From: Hydractinia symbiolongicarpus
Lineage: Eukaryota > Cnidaria > Hydrozoa > Anthoathecata > Hydractiniidae
DNA length: 64,000 nt
Direction of reading: 5' to 3'
NCBI RefSeq assembly: GCF_029227915.1
Contig: NC_079881.1
Location: forward strand, 25,087,501-25,151,500
Below the pieces are notes generated by a model. The model did no database searches. It was not told the DNA's origin and saw only the letters and a program-made list of their open reading frames with translations. Positions 47,866 through 59,436 of this stretch are shown here, one piece after another (within the stretch, counting starts at the first letter, position 1; each line of letters starts with the position of its first letter). Both the position numbers and the translations under genes were made by a program.

Positions 47866-50301
47866 ACTCATTTCCCGAACGATTCTTTAAATTATTTTTT
47901 CACCACTAAAACGCATGAGACTTGTAGTTTTCAAAAATGATTTCATTTTTAATGAGACGCTGAATAAAAGGAGTTTAATCGCCGGCAAACGAAAACCCGC
48001 GATTTGCCGTAAATCCCGGGCTTGACCCGTATAGTCGAATCTATACAAAGAAAGTAAACTGGGAGTAAACTCATTTCCCGAACGATTTTTTAAATTATTT
48101 TTTCACCACTAAAACGCATGAGACTTGTAATTTTCAAAAATGATTTCATTTTTGATGAGACGCTGAATAAAAGGAGTTTAATCGCCGGCAAACGAAAACC
48201 CGCAATTTCCCGTAAATCCCGGACTCGGCCCGTATAGTCAAAAGTATACAAAGAAAGTACCCAGGGAGTAAACTCATTTCCCGAACGATTCTTTCAATTA
48301 TTTTTTCACCACTAAAACGCACGAGACTTGTAGTTTTCAAAAATAATTTCGTTTTTGATGAGACGCTGAATAAAAGGAGTTTAATGGCCTTCAAACGAAA
48401 ACGCGCAATTTGCCTTAAATCCCGTGCTTGACCCGTATAGTCAAATGTATACAAAGAAAGTAAACTGGGAGTAAACTCATTTCCCGAACGATTTTTTAAA
48501 TTAATTTTTTACCACTAAAACGCATGAGACTTGTAGTTTTCAAAAATGATTTCATTTTTAATGAGACGCTGAATAAAAGGAGTTTACTCGCCGGCAAACG
48601 AAAACCCGCGATTTGCCGTAAATCCCGGGCTTGACCCGTATAGTCGAATGTATACAAAGAAAGTAAACTGGGAGTAAACTCATTTCCCGAACGAATTTTT
48701 AAATTATTTTTTCACCACTAAAACGCATGAGACTTGTAATTTTCAAAAATGATTTCATTTTTGATGAGACGCTGAATAAAAGGAGTTTAATCTCCGGCAA
48801 ACGAAAACCCGCGATTTCCCGTAAATCCCGGACCCGGCCCGCATACTCAAAAGTATACAAAAAACGTACGCAGGGAGTAAACTCATTTCCCGAACGATTC
48901 TTTAAATTATATTTTCACCACTAAAACGCATGAGACTTGTAGTTTTTAAAAATGATTTCATTTTTAATGAGACGCTGAATAAAAGGAGTTTAATCGCCGG
49001 CAAACGAAAACCCGCGATTTGCCGTAAATCCCGGGCTTGACCCGTATAGTCGAATGTATTCAAAGAAAGTAAACTGGGAGTAAACTCATTTCCCGAACGA
49101 TTTTTTAAATTATTTTGTCACCACTAAAACGCATGAGACTTGTAATTTTCAAAAATGATTTCATTTTTGATGAGACGCTGAATAAAAGGAGTTTAATCTC
49201 CGGCAAACGAAAACCCGCGATTTGCCGTAAATCCCGGGCTTGACCCGTATAGTCGAATGTATACAAAGAAAGTAAACTGGGAGTAAACTCATTTCCCGAA
49301 CGATTTTTTAAATTATTTTTTCACCACTAAAACGCATGAGACTTGTAGTTTTCAAAAATGATTTCATTTTTAATGAGACGCCTAATAAAAGGAGTTTAAT
49401 CGCCGGCAAACGAAAAGCCGCAATTTGCCTTAAATCCCGTGCTTGACCCGTATAGTCAAATGTATACAAAGAAAGTAAACTGGGAGTAAACTCATTTCCC
49501 GAACAATTTTTTAAATTAATTTTTTACCACTAAAACGCATAAGACTTGTAGTTTTCAAAAACGATTTCATTTTTTATGAGACGCTGAATAAAAGGAGTTT
49601 AATCTCCGGCAAACGAAAACCCGCGATTTCCCGTAAATCCCGGACCCGGCCCGTATAGTCAAAAGTATACAAAAAACGTACGCAGGGAGTAAACTCATTT
49701 CCCGAACGATTCTTTAAATTATATTTTTACCACTAAAACGCATGAGACTTGTAGTTTTCAAAAATGAATTCATTTTTAATGAGACGCTGAATAAAAGGAG
49801 TTTAATCGCCGGCAAACGAAAACCCGCGATTTGCCGTAAATCCCGGGCTTGACCCGTATAGTCGAATGTATACAAAGAAAGTAAACTGGGAGTAAACTCA
49901 TTTCCCGAACGATTTTTTAAATTATTTTTTCACCACTAAAACGCATGAGACTTGTAATTTTCAAAAATGATTTCATTTTTGATGAGACGCTGAATAAAAG
50001 GAGTTTAATCTCCGGCAAACGAAAACCCGCGATTTCCCGTAAATCCCGGACCCGGCCCGCATACTCAAAAGTATACAAAAAACGTACGCAGGGAGTAAAC
50101 TCATTTCCCGAACGATTCTTTAAATTATATTTTCACCACTAAAACGCATGAGACTTGTAGTTTTCAAAAATGATTTCATTTTTAATGAGACGCTGAATAA
50201 AAGGAGTTTAATCGCCGGCAAACGAAAACCCGCGATTTGCCGTAAATCCCGGGCTTGACCCGTATAGTCGAATGTATTCAAAGAAAGTAAACTGGGAGTA
50301 A
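47866..50301. repeat. 13-mer-spaced block, copy 2
   Basis: Second copy of 45227-47662. Private marks include CACTTATTTTGTC-like TTATTTTGTCACC near 49115 and GAATTC near 49766, both passed on to the next 6-mer unit, and AATGGCCTTCAAACG near 48384. Confidence 0.85.
48881..50098. repeat. 6-mer HOR (1218 bp), unit 1
   Basis: Six monomers repeated directly at +1218. Private marks in both units at matching places are GTATTCAAAG (49056 and 50274), TTATTTTGTCACC (49115 and 50333), GACGCCTAATAAAAGG, AAAAGCCGC and GAATTC (49766 and 50984). Divergence is very low by eye. Confidence 0.88.
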
Positions 50302-51316
50302 ACTCATTTCCCGAACGATTTTTTAAATTATTTTGTCACCACTAAAACGCATGAGACTTGTAATTTTCAAAAATGATTTCATTTTTGATGAGACGCTGAA
50401 TAAAAGGAGTTTAATCTCCGGCAAACGAAAACCCGCGATTTGCCGTAAATCCCGGGCTTGACCCGTATAGTCGAATGTATACAAAGAAAGTAAACTGGGA
50501 GTAAACTCATTTCCCGAACGATTTTTTAAATTATTTTTTCACCACTAAAACGCATGAGACTTGTAGTTTTCAAAAATGATTTCATTTTTAATGAGACGCC
50601 TAATAAAAGGAGTTTAATCGCCGGCAAACGAAAAGCCGCAATTTGCCTTAAATCCCGTGCTTGACCCGTATAGTCAAATGTATACAAAGAAAGTAAACTG
50701 GGAGTAAACTCATTTCCCGAACAATTTTTTAAATTAATTTTTTACCACTAAAACGCATAAGACTTGTAGTTTTCAAAAACGATTTCATTTTTTATGAGAC
50801 GCTGAATAAAAGGAGTTTAATCTCCGGCAAACGAAAACCCGCGATTTCCCGTAAATCCCGGACCCGGCCCGTATAGTCAAAAGTATACAAAAAACGTACG
50901 CAGGGAGTAAACTCATTTCCCGAACGATTCTTTAAATTATATTTTTACCACTAAAACGCATGAGACTTGTAGTTTTCAAAAATGAATTCATTTTTAATGA
51001 GACGCTGAATAAAAGGAGTTTAATCGCCGGCAAACGAAAACCCGCGATTTGCCGTAAATCCCGGGCTTGACCCGTATAGTCGAATGTATACAAAGAAAGT
51101 AAACTGGGAGTAAACTCATTTCCCGAACGATTTTTTAAATTATTTTTTCACCACTAAAACGCATGAGACTTGTAATTTTCAAAAATGATTTCATTTTTGA
51201 TGAGACGCTGAATAAAAGGAGTTTAATCTCCGGCAAACGAAAACCCGCGATTTCCCGTAAATCCCGGACCCGGCCCGCATACTCAAAAGTATACAAAAAA
51301 CGTACGCAGGGAGTAA
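50099..51316. repeat. 6-mer HOR (1218 bp), unit 2
   Basis: Second unit, adjoining the first. The differences I see are TAGTTTTTAAAAATG in unit 1 against TAGTTTTCAAAAATG in unit 2 in the first monomer. A more diverged relative without the TTTTGTC and GAATTC marks lies at 46242-47459. Confidence 0.88.
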
Positions 51317-51925
51317 ACTCATTTCCCGAACGATTCTTTAAATTATATTTTCACCACTAAAACGCATGAGACTTGTAGTTTTCAAAAATGATTTCATTTT
51401 TAATGAGACGCTGAATAAAAGGAGTTTAATCGCCGGCAAACGAAAACCCGCGATTTGCCGTAAATCCCGGGCTTGACCCTAATAGTCGAATGTATACAAA
51501 GAAAGTAAACTGGGAGTAAACTCATTTCCCGAACGATTTTTTAAATTATTTTTTCACCACTAAAACGCATGAGACTTGTAATTTTCAAAAATGATTTCAT
51601 TTTTGATGAGACGCTGAATAAAAGGAGTATAATCGCCGGCCAACGAAAACCCGCAATTTCCCGTAAATCCCGGACCCGGCCCGCATACTCAAAAGTATAC
51701 AAAAAACGTACGCAGGAAGTAAACTCATTTCCCGAACGATTCTTTAAATTATTTTTTCACCACTAAAACGCATGAGACTTGTAGTTTTCAAAAATGATTT
51801 CATTTTTAATGAGACGCTGAATAAAAGGAGTTTAATCGCCGGCAAACGAAAACCCGCGATTTGCCGTAAATCCCGGGCTTGACCCGTATAGTCGAATGTA
51901 TACAAAAAAAGTAAACTGGGAGTAA
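51114..51925. repeat. B-A-B'-A tetramer (812 bp), unit 1
   Basis: Monomers 51114 (B), 51317 (A), 51520 (B' with CGCCGGCCAACG and CGCAATTTCCCG) and 51723 (A). B' differs from B in its middle but keeps the B tail CCCGCATACTC. The 51520 unit has GGAGTATAATCG and CGCAGGAAG. Confidence 0.84.
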
Positions 51926-52737
51926 ACTCATTTCCCGAACGATTTTTTAAATTATTTTTTCACCACTAAAACGCATGAGACTTGTAATTTTCAAAAATGA
52001 TTTCATTTTTGATGAGACGCTGAATAAAAGGAGTTTAATCTCCGGCAAACGAAAACCCGCGATTTCCCGTAAATCCCGGACCCGGCCCGCATACTCAAAA
52101 GTATACAAAAAACGTACGCAGGGAGTAAACTCATTTCCCGAACGATTCTTTAAATTATATTTACACCACTAAAACGCATGAGACTTGTAGTTTTCAAAAA
52201 TGATTTCATTTTTAATGAGACGCTGAATAAAAGGAGTTTAATCGCCGGCAAACGAAAACCCGCGATTTGCCATAAATCCCGGGCTTGACCCGTATAGTCG
52301 AATGTATACAAAGAAAGTAAACTGGGAGTAAACTCATTTCCCGAACGATTTTTTAAATTATTTTTTCACCACTAAAACGCATGAGACTTGTAATTTTCAA
52401 AAATGATTTCATTTTTGATGAGACGCTGAATAAAAGGAGTTTAATCGCCGGCCAACGAAAACCCGCAATTTCCCGTAAATCCCGGACCCGGCCCGCATAC
52501 TCAAAAGTATACAAAAAACGTACGCAGGGAGTAAACTCATTTCCCGAACGATTCTTTAAATTATATTTTCACAACTAAAACGCATGAGACTTGTAGTTTT
52601 CAAAAATGATTTCATTTTTAATGAGACGCTGAATAAAAGGAGTTTAATCGCCGGCAAACGAAAACCCGCGATTTGTCGTAAATCCCGGGCTTGACCCGTA
52701 TAGTCGAATGTATACAAAGAAAGTAAACTGGGAGTAA
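51926..52737. repeat. B-A-B'-A tetramer (812 bp), unit 2
   Basis: Same order at +812: B (51926), A (52129), B' (52332, GGCCAACG) and A (52535). Private changes are TTATATTTACACC near 52160 and TTTTCACAACTAAAACG near 52570. Confidence 0.84.
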
Positions 52738-53346
52738 ACTCATTTCCCGAACGATTTTTTAAATTATTTTTTCACCACTAAAACGCATGAGACTTGTAGT
52801 TTTCAAAAACGATTTCATTTTTGATGAGACGCTGAATAAAAGGAGTTTAATCTCCGGCAAACGAAAACCCGCGATTTCCCGTAAATCCCGGACCCGGCCT
52901 GTATAGTCAAAAGTATACAAAAAACGTACGCAGGGAGTAAACTCATTTCCCGAACGATTCTTTAAATTATATTTTCACCACTAAAACGCATGAGACTTGT
53001 AGTTTTCAAAAATGATTTCATTTTTAATGAGACGCTGAATAAAAGGAGTTTAGTCGCCGGCAAACGGAAACCCGCGATTTGCCGTAAATCCCGGGCTTGA
53101 CCCGTATAGTCGAATGTATACAAAGAAAGTAAGCTGGGAGTAAACTCATTTCCCGAACGATTTTTTAAGTTATTTTTTCACCACTAAAACGCATGAGACT
53201 TGTAATTTTCAAAAATGATTTCATTTTTGATGAGACGCTGAATAAAAGGAGTTTAATCTCCGGCAAACGAAAACCCGCGATTTTCCGTAAATCCCGGACC
53301 CGGCCCGTATAGTCAAAAGTATACAAAAAACGTACGCAGGGAGTAA

Positions 53347-53955
53347 ACTCATTTCCCGAACGATTCTTTAAATTATATTTTCACCACTAAAACGCATGAG
53401 ACTTGTAGTTTTCAAAAATGATTTCATTTTTAATGAGACGCTGAATAAAAGGAGTTTAATCGCCGGCAAACGAAAACCCGCAATTTCCCGTAAATCCCGG
53501 ACTCGGCCCTTATAGTCAAAAGTATACAAAAAAAGTACCCAGGGAGTAAACTCATTTTCCGAACGATTCTTTAAATTGTTTTTTCACCACTAAAACGCAC
53601 GAGACTTGTAGTTTTCAAAAATGATTTCGTTTTTGATGAGACGCTGAATAAAAGGAGTTTAATCGCCTTCAAACGAAAACCCGGAATTTGCCTTAAATCC
53701 CGTGCTTGACCCGTATAGTCAAATGTATACAAAGAAAGTAAACTGGGAGTAAACTCATTTCCCGAACGAATTTTTAAATTATTTTTTCACCACTAAAACG
53801 CATGAGACTTGTAATTTTTAAAAATGATTTCATTTTTGATGAGACGCTGAATAAAAGGAGTTTAATCTCCGGCAAACGAAAACCCGCGATTTCCCGTAAA
53901 TCGCGGACCCGGCCCGTATAGTCAAAAGTATACAAAAATCGTACGCAGGGAGTAA
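53347..53955. repeat. 3-mer duplication (609 bp), unit 1
   Basis: Monomers 53347, 53550 and 53753. Shared with the next unit: GGCCCTTATAG, ACTCATTTTCCG, CGCACGAGAC with CGCCTTCAAACG, and the otherwise rare ACCCGGAATTTGCC. The third monomers differ in their 5' halves. Confidence 0.82.
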
Positions 53956-54564
53956 ACTCATTTCCCGAACGATTCTTTAAATTATATTTTCACCACTAAA
54001 ACGCATGAGATTTGTAGTTTTCAAAAATGATTTCATTTTTAATGAGACGCTGAATAAAAGGAGTTTAATCGCCGGCAAACGAAAACCCGCAATTTCCCGT
54101 AAATCCCGGACTCGGCCCTTATAGTCAAAAGTATACAAAAAAAGTGCCCAGGGAGTAAACTCATTTTCCGAACGATTCTTTAAATTATTTTTTCACCACT
54201 AAAACGCACGAGACTTGTAGTTTTCAAAAATGATTTCGTTTTTGATGAGACGCTGAATAAAAGGAGTTTAATCGCCTTCAAACGAAAACCCGGAATTTGC
54301 CTTAAATCCCGTGCTTGACCCGTATAGTCAAATGTATACAAAGAAAGTAAACTGGGAGTAAACTCATTTCCCGAACGATTTTTTAAATTAATTTTTTACC
54401 ACTAAAACGCATAAGACTTGTAGTTTTCAAAAACGATTTCATTTTTGATGAGACGCTGAATAAAAGGAGTTTAATCTCCGGCAAACGAAAACCCGCGATT
54501 TCCCGTAAATCCCGGACCCGGCCCGCATACTCAAAAGTATACAAAAAACGTACGGAGGGAGTAA
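53956..54564. repeat. 3-mer duplication (609 bp), unit 2
   Basis: Second unit, with private GAGATTTGTAG and AAAGTGCCCAGGG. Its third monomer (54362) is TTAATTTTTTACC and CATAAGAC type with a B tail, followed by the unusual head ACGCTTTTCCCG at 54565. Confidence 0.82.
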
Positions 54565-55173
54565 ACGCTTTTCCCGAACGATTCTTTAAATTATATTTTC
54601 ACCACTAAAACGCATGAGACTTGTAGTTTTCAAAAATGATTTCATTTTTAATGAGACGCTGAATAAAAGGAGTTTAATCGCCGGCAAACGAAAACCCGCG
54701 ATTTGCCGTAAATCCCGGGCTTGACCCGTATAGTCGAATCTATACAAAGAAAGTAAACTGGGAGTAAACTCATTTCCCGAACGATTTTTTAAATTATTTT
54801 TTCACCACTAAAACGCATGAGACTTGTAATTTTCAAAAATGATTTCATTTTTGATGAGACGCTGAATAAAAGGAGTTTAATCGCCGGCAAACGAAAACCC
54901 GCAATTTCCCGTAAATCCCGGACTCGGCCCGTATAGTCAAAAGCATACAAAGAAAGTACCCAGGGAGTAAACTCATTTCCCGAACGATTCTTTCAATTAT
55001 TTTTTCACCACTAAAACGCACGAGACTTGTAGTTTTCAAAAATAATTTCGTTTTTGATGAGACGCTGAATAAAAGGAGTTTAATCGCCTTCAAACGAAAA
55101 CCCGCAATTTGCCTTAAATCCCGTGCTTGACCCGTATAGTCAAATGTATACAAAGAAAGTAAACTGGGAGTAA

Positions 55174-55985
55174 ACTCATTTCCCGAACGATTTTTTAAAT
55201 TAATTTTTTACCACTAAAACGCATAAGACTTGTAGTTTTCAAAAACGATTTCATTTTTGATGAGACGCTGAATAAAAGGAGTTTAATCTCCGGCAAACGA
55301 AAACCCGCGATTTCCCGTAAATCCCGGACCCGGCCCGTATAGTCAAAAGTATACAAAAAACGTACGCAGGGAGTAAACTCTTTTCCCGAACGATTCTTTA
55401 AATTATATTTTCACCACTAAAACGCATGAGACTTGTAGTTTTCAAAAATGATTTCATTTTTAATGAGACGCTGAATAAAAGGAGTTTAATCGCCGGCAAA
55501 CGAAAATCCGCGATTTGCCGTAAATCCCGGGCTTGACCCGTATAGTCGAATGTATACAAAGAAAGTAAACTGGGAGTAAACTCATTTCCCGAACGATTTT
55601 TTAAATTACTTTTTCACCACTAAAACGCATGAGACTTGTAATTTTCAAAAATGATTTCATTTTTGATAAGACGCTGAATAAAAAGAGTTTAATCGCCGGC
55701 AAACGAAAACCCGCGATTTCCCGTAAATCCCGGACCCGGCCCGCATACTCAAAAGTATACAAAAAACGTACGCAGGGAGTAAACTCATTTCCCGAACGAT
55801 TCTTTAAATTATATTTTCACCACTAAAACGCATGAGACTTGTAGTTTTCAAAAATAATTTCGTTTTTGATGAGACGCTGAATAAAAGGAGTTTAATCGCC
55901 TTCAAACGAAAACCCGCAATTTGCCTTAAATCCCGTGCTTGACCCGTATAGTCAAATGTATACAAAGAAAGTAAACTGGGAGTAA
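55174..55985. repeat. 4-mer duplication (812 bp), unit 1
   Basis: Monomers 55174, 55377, 55580 and 55783. Shared with the next unit: ACTCTTTTCCCG, CGAAAATCCGCG, TTAAATTACTTTTTC, and GATAAGACG with GAATAAAAAGAG in the B monomer. Confidence 0.85.
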
Positions 55986-56797
55986 ACTCATTTCCCGAAC
56001 GATTTTTTAAATTAATTTTTTACCACTAAAACGCATAAGACTTGTAGTTTTCAAAAACGATTTCATTTTTGATGAGACGCTGAATAAAAGGAGTTTAATC
56101 TCCGGCAAACGAAAACCCGCGATTTCCCGTAAATCCCGGACCCGGCCCGTATAGTCAAAAGTATACAAAAAACGTACGCAGGGAGTAAACTCTTTTCCCG
56201 AACGATTCTTTAAATTATATTTTCACCACTAAAACGCATGAGACTTGTAGTTTTCAAAAATGATTTCATTTTTAATGAGACGCTGAATAAAAGGAGTTTA
56301 ATCGCCGGCAAACGAAAATCCGCGATTTGCCGTAAATCCCGGGCTTGACCCGTATAGTCGAATGTATACAAAGAAAGTAAACTGGGAGTAAACTCATTTC
56401 CCGAACGATTTTTTAAATTACTTTTTCACCACTAAAACGCATGAGACTTGTAATTTTCAAAAATGATTTCATTTTTGATAAGACGCTGAATAAAAAGAGT
56501 TTAATCGCCGGCAAACGAAAACCCGCGATTTCCCGTAAATCCCGGACCCGGCCCGCATACTCAAAAGTATACAAAAAACGTACGCAGGGAGTAAACTCAT
56601 TTCCCGAACGATTCTTTAAATTATATTTTCACCACTAAAACGCATGAGACTTGTAGTTTTCAAAAATGATTTCATTTTTAATGAGACGCTGAATAAAAGA
56701 AGTTTAATCGCCGGCAAACGAAAACCCGCGATTTGCCGTAAATCCCGGGCTTGACCCGTATAGTCGAATGTATACAAAGAAAGTAAACTGGGAGTAA
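55986..56797. repeat. 4-mer duplication (812 bp), unit 2
   Basis: Second unit. The match holds through the third monomer (56392). The fourth (56595) is an A monomer, while its counterpart 55783 is AAAATAATTTCG with CGCCTTCAAACG, so the duplicated segment is offset from my unit boundaries by about half a monomer. Confidence 0.84.
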
Positions 56798-57203
56798 ACT
56801 CATTTCCCGAACGATTTTTTAAATTATTTTTTCACCACTAAAACGCATGAGACTTGTAATTTTCAAAAATGATTTCATTTTTGATAAGACGCTAAATAAA
56901 AGGAGTTTAATCGCCGGCAAACGAAAACCCGCGATTTCCCGTAAATCCCGGACCCGGCCCGCATACTCAAAAGTATACAAAAAACGTACGCAGGGAGTAA
57001 ACTCATTTCCCGAACGATTCTTTAAATTATATTTTCACCACTAAAACGCATGAGACTTGTAGTTTTCAAAAATGATTTCATTTTTAATGAGACGCTGAAT
57101 AAAAGGAGTTTAATCGCCGGCAAACGAAAACCCGCGATTTGCCGTAAATCCCGGGCTTGACCCGTATAGTCGAATGTATACAAAGAAAGTAAACTGGGAG
57201 TAA

Positions 57204-57812
57204 ACTCATTTCCCGAACGATTTTTTAAATTATTTTTTCACCACTAAAACGCATGAGACTTGTAATTTTCAAAAATGATTTCATTTTTGATGAGACGCTG
57301 AATAAAAGGAGTTTAATCTCCGGCAAACGAAAACCCGCGATTTCCCGTAAATCCCGGACCCGGCCCGCATACTCAAAAGTATACAAAAAACGTACGCAGG
57401 GAGTAAACTCATTTCTCGAACGATTCTTTAAATTATATTTTCACCACTAAAACGCATGAGACTTGTAGTTTTCAAAAATGATTTCATTTTTAATGAGACG
57501 CTGAATAAAAGGAGTTTAATCGCCGGCAAACGAAAACCCGCGATTTGCCGTAAATCCCGGGCTTGACCCGTATAGTCGAATGTATACAAAGAAAGTAAAC
57601 TGGGAGTAAACTCATTTCCCGAACGATTTTTCAAATTATTTTTTCACCACTAAAACGCATGAGACTTGTAGTTTTCAAAAATGATTTCATTTTTAATGAG
57701 ACGCTGAATAAAAGGAGTTTAATCGCCGGCAAACGAAAACCCGCGATTTGCCGTAAATCCCGGGCTTGACCCGTATAGTCGAATGTATACAAAGAAAGTA
57801 AACTGGGAGTAA
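57204..57812. repeat. 3-mer HOR B-A-A (609 bp), unit 1
   Basis: Monomers 57204 (B), 57407 (A opening ACTCATTTCTCGAACG) and 57610 (A opening GATTTTTCAAATT). Each of these uncommon marks is repeated 609 bp later. Confidence 0.9.
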
Positions 57813-58421
57813 ACTCATTTCCCGAACGATTTTTTAAATTATTTTTTCACCACTAAAACGCATGAGACTTGTAATTTTCAAAAATGATTTCATTTTTGAT
57901 GAGACGCTGAATAAAAGGAGTTTAATCTCCGGCAAACGAAAACCCGCGATTTCCCGTAAATCCCGGACCCGGCCCGCATACTCAAAAGTATACAAAAAAC
58001 GTACGCAGGGAGTAAACTCATTTCTCGAACGATTCTTTAAATTATATTTTCACCACTAAAACGCATGAGACTTGTAGTTTTCAAAAATGATTTCATTTTT
58101 AATGAGACGCTGAATAAAAGGAGTTTAATCGCCGGCAAACGAAAACCCGCGATTTGCCGTAAATCCCGGGCTTGACCCGTATAGTCGAATGTATACAAAG
58201 AAAGTAAACTGGGAGTAAACTCATTTCCCGAACGATTTTTCAAATTATTTTTTCACCACTAAAACGCATGAGACTTGTAGTTTTCAAAAATGATTTCATT
58301 TTTAATGAGACGCTGAATAAAAGGAGTTTAATCGCCGGCAAACGAAAACCCGCGATTTGCCGTAAATCCCGGGCTTGACCCGTATAGTCGAATGTATACA
58401 AAGAAAGTAAACTGGGAGTAA
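57813..58421. repeat. 3-mer HOR B-A-A (609 bp), unit 2
   Basis: I read this as identical to 57204-57812 over the whole 609 bp, with no difference found by eye. It is the most recent-looking duplication in the window. Confidence 0.9.
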
Positions 58422-58944
58422 ACTCATTTCCCGAAGGATTTTTTAAATTATTTTTTCACCACTAAAACGCATGAGACTTGTAGTTTTCAAAAATGATTTC
58501 ATTTTTAATGAGACGCTGAATAAAAGGAGTTTAATCGCCTGCAAACAAAAACCCGCAATTTGCCTTAAATCCCGTGCTTAACCCGTATAGTCAAATGTAT
58601 ACAAAGAAAGTAAACTGGGAGTAAACTCATTTCCCGAACGATTTTTTAAATTAATTTTTTACCACTAAAACGGATAAGACTTGTAGTTCTCAAAAACGAT
58701 TTCATTTTTAATGAGACGCTGAATAAAAGGAGTTTAATCGCCGGCAAACGAAAACCCGCGATTTGCCGTAAATCCCGGGCTTGACCCGTATAGTCGAATG
58801 TATACAAAGAAAGTAAACTGGGAGTAAACTCATTTCCCGAACGATTTTTTAAATTATTTTTTCACCACTAAAACGCATGAGACTTGTAGTTTTCAAAAAT
58901 GATTTCATTTTTAATGAGACGCTGAATAAAAGGAGTTTAATCGC

Positions 58945-58971
58945 CGGCAAACGAAAACCCGCGATTTGCCG
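58945..58971. other. Second inverted repeat, specific to GCCG-type monomers
   Basis: CGGCAAA (58945-58951) and TTTGCCG (58965-58971) are perfect 7-bp arms around a 13-base loop. Found in monomers ending CGATTTGCCG (A and relatives), shortened to 6 bp in C (TTTGCCT) and lost in B, D, E and F (TTTCCCG). It lies in the CpG-dense core of the monomer. Confidence 0.7.
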
Positions 58972-58987
58972 TAAATCCCGGGCTTGA

Positions 58988-59001
58988 CCCGTATAGTCGA
59001 A
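58988..59001. other. CENP-B-box-like motif, one base short
   Basis: CCCG-TA-T-AGT-CGAA, read on the reverse strand as TTCG-ACT-A-TA-CGGG. The canonical CENP-B box core is TTCG-NNNN-A-NN-CGGG. All fixed bases match, but the first spacer is 3 rather than 4 bases. Occurs in monomers with CCCGTATAGTCGAA (A, E, F); B, C and D carry GTCAAA or CATACTCAAA and lose the CGAA half. Given the wrong spacing, functional identity is doubtful. Confidence 0.4.
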
Positions 59002-59436
59002 TGTATACAAAGAAAGTAAACTGGGAGTAAACTCATTTCCCGAACGATTTTTTAAATTATTTTTTCACCACTAAAACGCATGAGACTTGTAGTTTTCAAA
59101 AATGATTTCATTTTTAATGAGACGCTGAATAAAAGGAGTTTAATCGCCGGCAAACGAAAACCCGCGATTTGCCGTAAATCCCGGGCTTGACCCGTATAGT
59201 CGAATGTATACAAAGAAAGTAAACTGGGAGTAAACTCATTTTCCGAAGGATTTTTTAAATTATTTTTTCACCACTAAAACGCATGAGACTTGTAGTTTTC
59301 AAAAATGATTTCATTTTTAATGAGACGCTGAATAAAAGGAGTTTAATCGCCGGCAAACGAAAACCCGCAATTTGCCTTAAATCCCGTGTTTGACCCGTAT
59401 AGTCAAATGTATACAAAGAAATTAAACTGGGAGTAA

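Larger units (their letters stand above)
45836..57203. repeat. Region VII: A/B satellite on a strict 203-bp register
   Basis: 56 monomers starting at 45836 and every 203 bp; checked starts include 46039, 47257, 48678, 49896, 51114, 53144, 53956, 55174 and 56392. Mostly A and B in alternation with C, C' and D insertions. Contains 13-mer, 6-mer, 4-mer and 3-mer duplications. Unlike the left half I found no unit departing from 203 bp. Confidence 0.88.
58828..59030. repeat. Reference monomer, variant A
   Basis: Commonest variant in the right half, 203 bp, 75 G+C (37%) and 13 CpG, nine of them between monomer bases 115 and 172. Diagnostic words: TTTTTAATGAG at 81-91, ATCGCCGGC, CGCGATTTGCCG, AATCCCGGGCTTGACCC, GTCGAATGTATAC and GTAAACTGGG. 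It carries GCCGGC (116-121), CCCGGG (150-155) and GTATAC (176-181) palindromes. It also carries an inverted repeat CGGCAAA/TTTGCCG at 118-124 and 138-144 that most other variants lack or have imperfectly. In 58.8-61.7 kb, A monomers follow each other in runs of up to three. Confidence 0.93.
58625..59436. repeat. 4-mer HOR (812 bp), unit 1
   Basis: Monomers 58625, 58828, 59031 and 59234. Starts with a unit marked AAACGGATAAGAC, TAGTTCTCAAAAACG and TTTTTAATGAG with an A tail, followed by two A monomers and a C monomer opening CCGAAGGATTT. The C monomer ends AAATTAAACTGGG. Confidence 0.9.

Noticed and set aside
58988-59001. Calling the TTCG...CGGG site a true CENP-B box.
   Set aside because: The spacer between TTCG and A is 3 bases instead of 4 and I saw no monomer with an extra base restoring it. 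Kept only as a resemblance.
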